The notes below the pieces were generated by a model. That model did no database searches. It saw only the letters and a list, made by a program, of their open reading frames with translations, and was not told where the DNA came from. A stretch of 16,491 nucleotides of DNA, from the NCBI GenBank assembly GCA_945900695.1, contig CAMDJU010000026.1, forward strand, positions 1 to 16,491, in the 5' to 3' direction. The stretch comes from Bordetella parapertussis (GTDB lineage Bacteria; Pseudomonadota; Gammaproteobacteria; Burkholderiales; Burkholderiaceae_C). Below are positions 8,761-14,347 of this stretch, one piece after another (position 1 is the stretch's first letter; the number at the start of each line of letters is the position of its first letter). The translations under genes and the position numbers were made by a program.

Positions 8761-9741
8761 ATGCGCGCACGTTTATGTGGGGCTTTGTATGTGATGGGCT
8801 TGTTGGCAGGCCTGCACAGCGTGACGGCTTGGTCGCAATCTGGTTTTCCGAGCAAACCCGTCAAAATCATCGTTCCTGCGACGCCGGGCGGCACCTCCGA
8901 TATTTTCGCCCGGGCCATTGCCAACAAGTTGCAAGACAGCTTGGGCAAGCCCGTGGTGGTGGAGTACAAACCCGGGGCTGCCACCAATATTGGTAGCGAT
9001 TTGGTGGCCAAATCTGCGCCCGACGGACACACCTTGTTGATCAACGGGATCACCCTGGCCACCAACCCTTTGTTGTTCGCCAACTTGCCCTTCAACCCCG
9101 CCAGAGACTTTGCCCCCATCATTGAGGTGGCAGAAATGCTCAACGTGGTCACGGTGCACCCCAGTGTGCCAGTGAGCAATATGCGTGAGTTGGTGCAACT
9201 CATCAAGTCTCAGCCCGGTGTTTTCAACCATGGGACACCCGGGGTGGGAAGCTCAGGTTTTTTGTCGGCAGAGTTGTTGGCGGTGAAAACGGGCGCCAAG
9301 ATCACCCATATTTCTTACCAAGGCAATGCGCAGGCAGTGGTCGATCATTTGGGGGGGATTTTGCAAGTGGGTTTTGTCAACCTTCCCGTGGCATTGCAGC
9401 ACGTGAAAACGGGCAAGCTCAAGGCCTTGGCCGTGACCTCGGCCAAACGCTCACCTTTGCTGCCCGATGTGCCCACGGTTGCCGAGGCCATGGGGCTGCC
9501 CGACTTTGAGTTGGTGGGCTGGTTTGGTTTGCTGGCCCCTTCGCGCACGCCACCGGAGGTGGTGGCGCGCTTGCATGCAGAGACCCTCAAGGCTTTGAAG
9601 GACCCATCGGTGATCGAGGTGATCCAAGCTGCTGGCGGCAGCGTGGGCGGGGGCAGCTCAGCTCAATTTGAAGCGCGCATCCGGCGCGATGCCGAACGCT
9701 TGACCGAAGTGATTCAACTGTTTGGCGCTTCCGCCAAGTGA
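8761..9741 (+). CDS. Bug/TctC-type tripartite tricarboxylate transporter substrate-binding protein
   Basis: Periplasmic solute receptor of the Bug family, which captures carboxylates or related small organic acids. The 326-residue product has a Sec-type signal peptide over about the first 25 residues (MRAR followed by a hydrophobic core, cleavage probably around HSVTAWS). The mature start is the family signature FPSKPVKIIVPATPGGTSDIFARAI, with the GGxxD turn that binds the substrate carboxylate. HISYQGNAQAVVDHLGG and LPDVPTVAEAMGLPDFE are further family blocks. I chose ATG 8761; the longer reading frame from GTG 8719 would start inside the clpB terminator and place a non-signal sequence before the signal peptide. 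No TctA/TctB membrane subunits are present, which is common for orphan Bug receptors. The downstream MFS gene begins 6 bases after its stop. The ligand cannot be read from sequence. Confidence 0.92.
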   Translation: MRARLCGALYVMGLLAGLHSVTAWSQSGFPSKPVKIIVPATPGGTSDIFARAIANKLQDSLGKPVVVEYKPGAATNIGSDLVAKSAPDGHTLLINGITLATNPLLFANLPFNPARDFAPIIEVAEMLNVVTVHPSVPVSNMRELVQLIKSQPGVFNHGTPGVGSSGFLSAELLAVKTGAKITHISYQGNAQAVVDHLGGILQVGFVNLPVALQHVKTGKLKALAVTSAKRSPLLPDVPTVAEAMGLPDFELVGWFGLLAPSRTPPEVVARLHAETLKALKDPSVIEVIQAAGGSVGGGSSAQFEARIRRDAERLTEVIQLFGASAK

Positions 9742-9747
9742 TGGTCC

Positions 9748-10986
9748 ATGTCAACCACCTTTGAAACCTCTGACACGGTGCCTTGGCGGCAAGATGCCCA
9801 GGTGATGGGATTGGTGGGTTTGGTGCATGCCAGCTCGCATTTTTCGCACCTTCTGCTTCCCTTGATGTTCCCGGCTTTCATGAAAGATTTTGGCTTGGGT
9901 TATGCCGAGCTCGGTTTGTTGATGTCGGTGTTCTTTGTGGTCTCAGGTGTCGGCCAGGCCCTGTCGGGGTTCTTTGTCGATCACTTTGGCGCGCGCCCTG
10001 TTTTATATGCATCCTTGGCGATGCTGGCCTTGGCCTGCGCCAGCGTGACCCAAGCCCAGGGTTATGGCGGGTTGATGTGCTCGGCCGTGTTGTTTGGTTT
10101 GGGCAACTGCACCTTTCACCCGGTCGACTTCACCATTTTGAACAACCGCGTTTCTGAAAAGCGGTTGGGGCATGCGTTCAGCACCCATGGGCTGACTGGC
10201 AATTTGGGTTGGGCGGCAGCGCCCACCTTCATGGTGGGCATCTCGAGCATGAGCCATTGGCGCACAGCTTATGCCTGTGCGGCGCTGGTTTTTGTGTCGC
10301 TTTTGCTGCTGTGCCTGTTTCTGCGAGCGCATTTGCACACCAACCCCCAGCGCCAACCTGCCCAGGACGCCAAGAGGTCCACCGGCACCAGCACCAGCAG
10401 CAACCTGTCTTTTTTGCGTTTGCCCGTTGTCTGGTGGTGCTTTGGTTTTTTTGTTTTTTCCACCATGACCTTGGCCGTGGTGCAAAGTTTTTCTGTGTCC
10501 ATCATGCAGTCTTTGGTGGGTGTCAGCTTTGAGGCAGCCACCCATACGCTGACCGCTTATTTGATATGTGCGGCCTTGGGCATGTTGGCAGGGGGGTTCA
10601 TGGCAGCCACCTTTGCCAAGCACACCCAAGCTGTGGTGGCTGGCAGCATGCTGAGCGCGGCCTTGTTGTTGGTGATCTGCGCCACCACCTGGTTGGGGCC
10701 CATGGGTAGCATGTTGGCGATGGCAATCACCGGATTTGCCGCCGGGGTGGGCGGGCCGTCGCGTGATTTGATGATCAAACAAGCCACACCCAAAGGGGCC
10801 ACGGGTCGGGTTTATGGGATGGTCTATTCCGGCATGGACGTGGGTTTTGCCATTGCGCCGGCCTTGTTTGGGGTGTTCATGGACCACGGTTGGTATGCCG
10901 CCACCTTGGTGGGGGTGAGCCTGACTTTGGTGGTGAGCGCCGCTTTGGCTGTGGTGGTGGGTCGACAAGAGGAAAGCTCGGTTTGA
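9748..10986 (+). CDS. MFS transporter (FSR-like subgroup), substrate unknown
   Basis: Inner-membrane secondary transporter of the major facilitator superfamily, 412 residues, with a hydrophobic pattern consistent with 12 transmembrane helices and a hydrophilic central loop near residues 195-220 (rich in Gln, Pro, Lys, Thr and Ser). The loop between helices 2 and 3 carries a motif-A-like DHFGARPVLYAS. LGLLMSVFFVVSGVGQALSGFFVDHFGARP, and LGNCTFHPVDFTILNNRV in the following region, resemble the fosmidomycin-resistance (Fsr)-like MFS group, but proteins of that group have varied or unknown substrates, so I do not infer drug efflux. The start is 6 bases after the Bug receptor stop and the ThDP enzyme gene begins 31 bases after its stop, suggesting joint expression. 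Direction of transport and substrate are not determinable here. Confidence 0.88.
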   Translation: MSTTFETSDTVPWRQDAQVMGLVGLVHASSHFSHLLLPLMFPAFMKDFGLGYAELGLLMSVFFVVSGVGQALSGFFVDHFGARPVLYASLAMLALACASVTQAQGYGGLMCSAVLFGLGNCTFHPVDFTILNNRVSEKRLGHAFSTHGLTGNLGWAAAPTFMVGISSMSHWRTAYACAALVFVSLLLLCLFLRAHLHTNPQRQPAQDAKRSTGTSTSSNLSFLRLPVVWWCFGFFVFSTMTLAVVQSFSVSIMQSLVGVSFEAATHTLTAYLICAALGMLAGGFMAATFAKHTQAVVAGSMLSAALLLVICATTWLGPMGSMLAMAITGFAAGVGGPSRDLMIKQATPKGATGRVYGMVYSGMDVGFAIAPALFGVFMDHGWYAATLVGVSLTLVVSAALAVVVGRQEESSV

Positions 10987-11017
10987 GCTTAGGGTTTATT
11001 TTTTAGCAAAGCAAGTC

Positions 11018-12727
11018 ATGGACAAGACAGAAAAAAAACAGATCGCCGGCCATTTGCTGGTTGAATGTTTGGTTCATCAAGGCGTGACACATGCCTTTGG
11101 TGTGCCGGGTGAAAGTTTCTTGGCTGTGCTGGATGGTTTTTATGCCTACAAAGAGCACATCCAATTCATCACCAACCGCCAAGAAGGTGGAGCGGCTTTC
11201 ATGGCCGAGGCCCAGGGTAAATTGACCGGGCGACCAGGCATTTGCTTTGTGACGCGCGGGCCTGGTGCTACCAATGCCTCCATTGGCATCCACACCGCTT
11301 TTCAAGACAGCACCCCCATGGTGTTGTTTGTGGGTGATGTGGGCAGCGATTACCGCGATCGCGAGGCCTTTCAAGAGGTGGACTACAACAGTTTTTTCGG
11401 CCCCAACACCAAGGGATTGGCCAAACGGGTGGAGCGGGTCGATGACCCGCAACGCCTGCCCGAATATATGTCCCGGGCTTTTGCCATGGCCATGAATGGC
11501 CGCCCTGGTCCAGTGGTGGTGGTCTTGCCCGAGGACATGCTGACGCAAATGGTGACGGCTCGCCCTTTGCCCCGGGTGGATCCGGTGGAGGCGTGGTGCG
11601 ATCCCGGCTCTTTGCGCAAACTCAGAGAGATGTTGTTGGCTGCACAAAGACCATTTGTCATCGCGGGTGGGGGTGGCTGGACGCCGCAAGCTGCGCAGGC
11701 ATTAGAGCGTTTTGCCGATGCCTGGAAGCTGCCGGTGGGCAATGCCTTTCGTTTTCAGGATACGTTTGACAACCACCACCCCTTGTACGCCGGGGACGTG
11801 GGCATTGGCATCAACCCGGCACTGGCGCGGCGCATCGAAAGCTGCGACCTCATCATTGCCCTGGGACCGCGCCTGGGTGAAATGACCACCGGTGGCTATG
11901 CCTTGCTCCAGGCGCCCAAGACCGCTCAAAAACTGGTTCACATCCATGGTGGGGCTGAGGAGTTGCATCGGGTTTATCACGCGGATTTGGCCATGAACGC
12001 CACCATGAATGCGGCGGCCCGCGCCTTGGAGGTGCTCAGCCCGCCACCCGAATTGCCGTGGGAAGCCTGGGCCCATGAGGCCCATGCGGACTACCTGGCG
12101 AACTTAAAGCCCCAAACCCTGCCCGGGCCGATCGATATGCCCGCCATCATTGCTTGCATCGACCGGCATTTGCCTGCGGATGCCATCGTCACCAACGGGG
12201 CTGGCAACTTCGCCAGTTGGATGCACCGCTTTCACCGCCATCATGGGCTGGCCAAAGGCCACAAAACCCAACTGGCGCCCACCTCAGGGGCCATGGGTTA
12301 CGGGGTTCCGGCGGGCATTGGGGCCAGCATCTTGACGGGCAGAACGGTGCTGACCATTGCAGGGGATGGCGACTTTTTGATGAACGGACAAGAGCTGGCC
12401 ACAGCCATGCAGTTCGGTGGAAAAACCATCATTGTGCTGCTCAACAACAGCATGTACGGCACCATACGCATGCACCAGGAGCGTGAATATCCGCACCACG
12501 AAAGTGGCTCAGGCCTGCGCAATCCGGATTTCGTGGCCTTGGCCCACGCATATGGCTACGCGGGAGTGCACATCGAGCGCACCGATCAGTTTGAGCCTGC
12601 GCTGACAGCGGCATTGGCATTGGACCGTGGTACCTTGATGGAGGTGCGCTTGGACCCTGAGGTGATCACCACGCGTGCCACCATGGCTGCGATTCGAGAG
12701 GCGGCCATCCAAAAGCGGTCGAGTTGA
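11018..12727 (+). CDS. Thiamine-diphosphate-dependent enzyme of the acetolactate synthase superfamily
   Basis: 569-residue ThDP enzyme that would cleave or form a C-C bond next to a carbonyl, as in decarboxylation or carboligation of a 2-keto acid. Domains: N-terminal pyrimidine-binding domain (about 1-170) with the cofactor-activating glutamate E56 in ITNRQEGGAAFMAEA, a central domain (about 190-330), and a C-terminal pyrophosphate-binding domain with G449-D450-G451 and N476-N477, forming the GDG...NN magnesium/diphosphate motif. CFVTRGPGATNASIGIHTAFQDSTPMVLFVGDV is typical of acetolactate-synthase-like sequences. There is no ilvN/ilvH regulatory subunit next to it, and it sits with two transport genes, so a catabolic role is more likely than branched-chain amino-acid synthesis. 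Oxalyl-CoA decarboxylase, benzoylformate decarboxylase or sulfoacetaldehyde acetyltransferase cannot be excluded from family resemblance alone. The start is ATG 11018, with only a weak upstream ribosome-binding site. Confidence 0.88.
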   Translation: MDKTEKKQIAGHLLVECLVHQGVTHAFGVPGESFLAVLDGFYAYKEHIQFITNRQEGGAAFMAEAQGKLTGRPGICFVTRGPGATNASIGIHTAFQDSTPMVLFVGDVGSDYRDREAFQEVDYNSFFGPNTKGLAKRVERVDDPQRLPEYMSRAFAMAMNGRPGPVVVVLPEDMLTQMVTARPLPRVDPVEAWCDPGSLRKLREMLLAAQRPFVIAGGGGWTPQAAQALERFADAWKLPVGNAFRFQDTFDNHHPLYAGDVGIGINPALARRIESCDLIIALGPRLGEMTTGGYALLQAPKTAQKLVHIHGGAEELHRVYHADLAMNATMNAAARALEVLSPPPELPWEAWAHEAHADYLANLKPQTLPGPIDMPAIIACIDRHLPADAIVTNGAGNFASWMHRFHRHHGLAKGHKTQLAPTSGAMGYGVPAGIGASILTGRTVLTIAGDGDFLMNGQELATAMQFGGKTIIVLLNNSMYGTIRMHQEREYPHHESGSGLRNPDFVALAHAYGYAGVHIERTDQFEPALTAALALDRGTLMEVRLDPEVITTRATMAAIREAAIQKRSS

Positions 12728-12739
12728 GCCTGGCCTGAT

Positions 12740-12773
12740 CTGCCAAGCACGCACGGATATGCGTGCTTGGCAG
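12740..12773. repeat. Perfect 14-bp inverted repeat without U-tract
   Basis: CTGCCAAGCACGCA (12740-12753) and its exact reverse complement (12760-12773) are separated by six bases (CGGATA). It starts 12 bases after the stop of the ThDP enzyme. The following bases are TTGGCCC, not a T-run, so it is not a textbook intrinsic terminator. It could be a 3'-end stabilising hairpin, a factor-dependent terminator element or a protein-binding site. Confidence 0.85.
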
Positions 12774-12819
12774 TTGGCCCGATGAGCATCAGATTGGCAT
12801 AACGAAGCTGAATGACCAT

Positions 12820-12847
12820 AAAAAAAGGCCGCTTGCGCGGCCTTTTT
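12820..12847. terminator. Bidirectional intrinsic terminator between convergent genes
   Basis: The stem AAAAAGGCCGC (12822-12832) pairs with GCGGCCTTTTT (12837-12847) around a TTGC loop, with A-runs on the left and T-runs on the right. It therefore ends in a U-tract on both strands. It serves the ThDP enzyme transcript from the left and the minus-strand SWIB/histone-like gene, whose stop is 19 bases away, from the right. Confidence 0.93.
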
Positions 12848-12865
12848 CATGGGCTACTGAAGTGA

Positions 12866-13324
12866 TTACTTCAGGTGCTTGCCAATCAAGCTGGCCAGTT
12901 CAAACATCGTCACTTGGGCTTTGCCAAAGACCGCGCGCAATTTGTCATCGGCATTGATGTTGCGCTTGTTGACTTTGTCTTGCAGGCCATGCTTTTTGAT
13001 GTATGTCCACATCTTGCTGACCACCTCGGTGCGAGCCAGGGGAGTTGCACCCACCACAGCGGCCAAAGCGGCGCTGGGGGTCAATGCACGCATGAATGCG
13101 GCATTGGGTGTGCGTTTCTTGGCTGGCGCCTTTTTCGCTGCTTTTTTGGCAGGGGCTTTTTTAGCCACTACCTTTTTAGCAGGCGCCTTTTTGGCTGGCG
13201 CTTTCTTAGCAGGCGCTTTTTTAGCGGCTACTTTTTTTGCCGGTGCTTTCTTCGCAGCGACTTTTTTGGCAGGAGCTGCTTTTTTTGCAGCTTTTTTTGC
13301 CGGGGCTTTTTTTGCAGTTGCCAT
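12866..13324 (-). CDS. Histone H1-like AKP-rich tail fused to a SWIB/MDM2 domain
   Basis: 152-residue basic protein, presumably nucleoid-associated. Residues 1-71 are almost only Lys, Ala, Pro and Val: 14 Lys-Lys pairs, mostly every five residues (KKAPA, KKVAA), like the C-terminal tail of histone H1 and bacterial H1-like proteins. Residues 72-152 (from TPNAAFMRALTPSAALAAVVG to FELASLIGKHLK) are a SWIB domain, recognisable from VVSKMWTYIKKHGLQD and KLRAVFGKAQVTMFEL. In eukaryotes this fold is part of chromatin remodellers; in bacteria it is found in chlamydial proteins and proteobacterial proteins of this architecture. The function in Burkholderiales is not established to my knowledge; DNA compaction is inferred from charge. 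The ATG at 13322-13324 has AGAAGGA about 10 bases upstream. It is the only minus-strand gene in the window. Confidence 0.92.
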   Translation of the reverse strand: MATAKKAPAKKAAKKAAPAKKVAAKKAPAKKVAAKKAPAKKAPAKKAPAKKVVAKKAPAKKAAKKAPAKKRTPNAAFMRALTPSAALAAVVGATPLARTEVVSKMWTYIKKHGLQDKVNKRNINADDKLRAVFGKAQVTMFELASLIGKHLK

Positions 13325-13332
13325 GATTCAGT

Positions 13333-13340
13333 TTCCTTCT
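13333..13340 (-). promoter_or_regulatory. Ribosome-binding site of the SWIB/histone-like gene
   Basis: On the minus strand AGAAGGAA precedes the ATG by about 8-9 bases, a good match to the anti-Shine-Dalgarno sequence. It supports the start at 13324. Confidence 0.75.
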
Positions 13341-13359
13341 AGAAGAGAGTGAAAAATCA

Positions 13360-13428
13360 CCGGCGGAAACGGTGTCTCCACCGGCAGTGCGAATCGTAAT
13401 GGAGAAAACATGCTTTTCCAAGGGAAAA
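13360..13428 (-). other. 5' leader of the histone-like gene with two hairpins
   Basis: Between the candidate promoter and the ribosome-binding site the minus-strand RNA can form two local hairpins. One pairs 13378-13384 with 13360-13366 (7 bp, one G-U). The other is the TTTTCC/GGAAAA stem at 13414-13419 and 13423-13428 with a 3-base loop. They would sit in a leader of about 110 bases, long for this compact genome. Function is unknown and the second stem may simply reflect A/T runs. Confidence 0.4.
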
Positions 13429-13443
13429 ACGGTTTTTTTCACT

Positions 13444-13471
13444 CTTATATGTTGTTTTTCACGAGTGAAAA
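13444..13471 (-). promoter_or_regulatory. Candidate sigma-70 promoter of the histone-like gene
   Basis: On the minus strand TTTTCA (13466-13471, 4 of 6 to TTGACA) and TATAAG (13444-13449, 5 of 6 to TATAAT) are separated by 16 bases. It lies in the most AT-rich stretch upstream of the gene. Transcription would start near 13437, about 113 bases before the start codon. Confidence 0.45.
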
Positions 13472-13666
13472 TATCATTCAAGGTTGCTGATGCGCAGGCG
13501 TGAGGTGTGTCTGTGGGTGGACCAAGGAACCGTGGGCCATCAAGCTGGGTGGCTTTGGTGCCATTCGAAGAGGCTCATTCGCTTGGTTTTCGACTGACTC
13601 CTCAAGTCCGTTGGTCTCTGGCCAGAGGGATTTTTGGGGCCGCTCATGGTTGATTGGGTCTGCTTT
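13472..13666. other. Non-coding stretch before the GGCT-like gene
   Basis: Together with the leader and promoter described separately, the gene-free stretch runs from 13325 to 13677. In 13472-13666 I see no convincing promoter, RNA gene or repeat. A small open frame from about 13500 to 13688 lacks a ribosome-binding site and runs into the next gene, so I do not call it. Confidence 0.6.
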
Positions 13667-13672
13667 AGGAGG
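13667..13672 (+). promoter_or_regulatory. Strong Shine-Dalgarno deciding a GTG start
   Basis: A full AGGAGG lies 5 bases before GTG 13678. It is the best Shine-Dalgarno match I noticed in the window and fixes the non-ATG start of the following gene. Confidence 0.85.
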
Positions 13673-13677
13673 TCATT

Positions 13678-14070
13678 GTGTCGACTGAATTCCCCTTGCA
13701 TGTATTCGTTTACGGCACTTTGCGCCGTGGCGGTACCAACGACATCAATCGATTGAGCCCGCCGCCAAGATTCAAGGGGGCTGCGCAAGTGGCTGGGCGT
13801 TTGTTCTCGTTGGGTGATTACCCGGCCATTCAATTGGGAGCAGGCGGCATGGTCGTGGGGGAGGTCTATGCCATCGCATTTGAGCTCGAAGCGGTGTTGG
13901 ATGAAATTGAAGGCATTGCGCCCACACCCGATGGGCAATACGAAAAAGTTTCCATCGCCGTTGCGGTGGGGGCGCAAATTTTGTCTTGCTTGATCTATGT
14001 GGCCACGATCGAAACATTGGCGCGTGGGGCCCAGATGGCGTCTGGAGATTGGATGCCCGATGGAGGGTAA
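13678..14070 (+). CDS. Gamma-glutamylcyclotransferase (AIG2/GGCT)-like protein
   Basis: 130-residue protein of the gamma-glutamylcyclotransferase-like fold, whose members release 5-oxoproline from gamma-glutamyl compounds or gamma-glutamylamines. The N-terminal VFVYGTLRRGG (from residue 9) is the substrate-binding signature, and GEVYAI followed by LDEIEGI places the probable catalytic glutamate at E78. The C-terminal ASGDW is also typical. The start is GTG 13678, supported by a perfect AGGAGG; the next in-frame ATG would remove the signature. It stands alone between an oppositely oriented gene and the aceA regulatory region. The actual substrate is unknown; many bacterial members (YtfP type) have no assigned reaction. 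Confidence 0.88.
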   Translation: MSTEFPLHVFVYGTLRRGGTNDINRLSPPPRFKGAAQVAGRLFSLGDYPAIQLGAGGMVVGEVYAIAFELEAVLDEIEGIAPTPDGQYEKVSIAVAVGAQILSCLIYVATIETLARGAQMASGDWMPDGG

Positions 14071-14195
14071 AGCTATGCCTTGGCAGCGCTGGGTCGGATT
14101 TTGAATGATGGGCAATGGCATCCAAAACGCCTTTTTATATTATGAAAAATTGAGTGAGGACGCCACCTCTGATTTTTTCAATGTGAGATATTAAA

Positions 14196-14314
14196 TTCTG
14201 CATTGCGAAATTAAGTTAATAAACCATTGTTTTTAATGTATAAAATAAAATTCTTATATAAGACACAAGAGCTTTTATTGTCTTATATAAGACTTAAAGT
14301 ATGGGTTCTGCATT
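14196..14314 (+). repeat. Direct repeat TTCTGCATT upstream of aceA
   Basis: TTCTGCATT occurs at 14196-14204 (followed by GCGAAA) and at 14306-14314 (followed by TGCAG). The second copy contains the small inverted repeat CTGCA-TT-TGCAG (14308-14319), 28 bases before the aceA start. The repeat is short and could be chance; it is listed because both copies lie in the aceA control region. Confidence 0.35.
14252..14293. promoter_or_regulatory. Twin palindromic operators upstream of aceA
   Basis: The 12-bp perfect palindrome TCTTATATAAGA occurs at 14252-14263 and again at 14281-14292. The second copy extends to the 14-bp perfect palindrome GTCTTATATAAGAC (14280-14293). The centres are 29 bp apart and the nearer copy ends 54 bases before the aceA ATG, within an AT-rich stretch (14130-14300). 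Dyad symmetry, duplication and location fit a dimeric repressor or activator, for example of the GntR family; the regulator is not in the window. Confidence 0.75.
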
Positions 14315-14347
14315 TGCAGTCTTTAACCACTTTCAAAGGGAATCACC

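Larger units (their letters stand above)
13347..13471. repeat. Three copies of the motif GAGTGAAAA around the histone-like promoter
   Basis: GAGTGAAAA occurs on the plus strand at 13347-13355 and 13463-13471 and inverted (TTTTCACTC) at 13436-13444. The copy at 13463 also forms the right half of TTTTCAC-GA-GTGAAAA (13456-13471). Relative to the candidate promoter one copy covers the -35, one overlaps the -10 and start site, and one lies just upstream of the ribosome-binding site. This arrangement suggests operator sites; no binding protein can be named. Confidence 0.55.
14071..14347 (+). other. AT-rich regulatory region of aceA
   Basis: This 277-base gap changes sharply from the GC-rich coding background to strongly AT-rich sequence between about 14130 and 14300. 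It holds the twin palindromes, the TTCTGCATT repeat and a ribosome-binding site AAAGGGA about 6 bases before the aceA ATG. I could not settle on one -35/-10 pair; several AT-rich hexamers overlap the palindromes. No clear terminator for the preceding GGCT-like gene is visible. Confidence 0.6.

Noticed and set aside
10003..10968. 321-codon minus-strand open frame opposite the MFS gene
   Set aside because: His/Gln/Gly-rich translation typical of an antisense shadow; the plus frame has transmembrane helices and MFS motif A.
12875..13352. Two long plus-strand open frames (about 155 residues) opposite the histone-like gene
   Set aside because: They arise because the minus-strand Lys/Ala/Pro codons rarely give stops on the other strand. 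Their products are Phe/Ala/Gly low-complexity and have no ribosome-binding site.
13500..13688. Small frame of 62 codons before the GGCT-like gene
   Set aside because: No ribosome-binding site, no recognisable motif, and it contains the Shine-Dalgarno and start of the next gene.
13540..14121. 193-codon minus-strand frame over the GGCT-like gene
   Set aside because: The plus frame carries VYGTLRRGG and a perfect Shine-Dalgarno; the minus product has no family feature.
14050..14124. TGGATGCC / GGCATCCA inverted repeat at the end of the GGCT-like gene
   Set aside because: The arms are only 8 bases, 59 bases apart, and start inside the coding sequence. The T-run after it is not next to a usable stem, so it is not a credible terminator.
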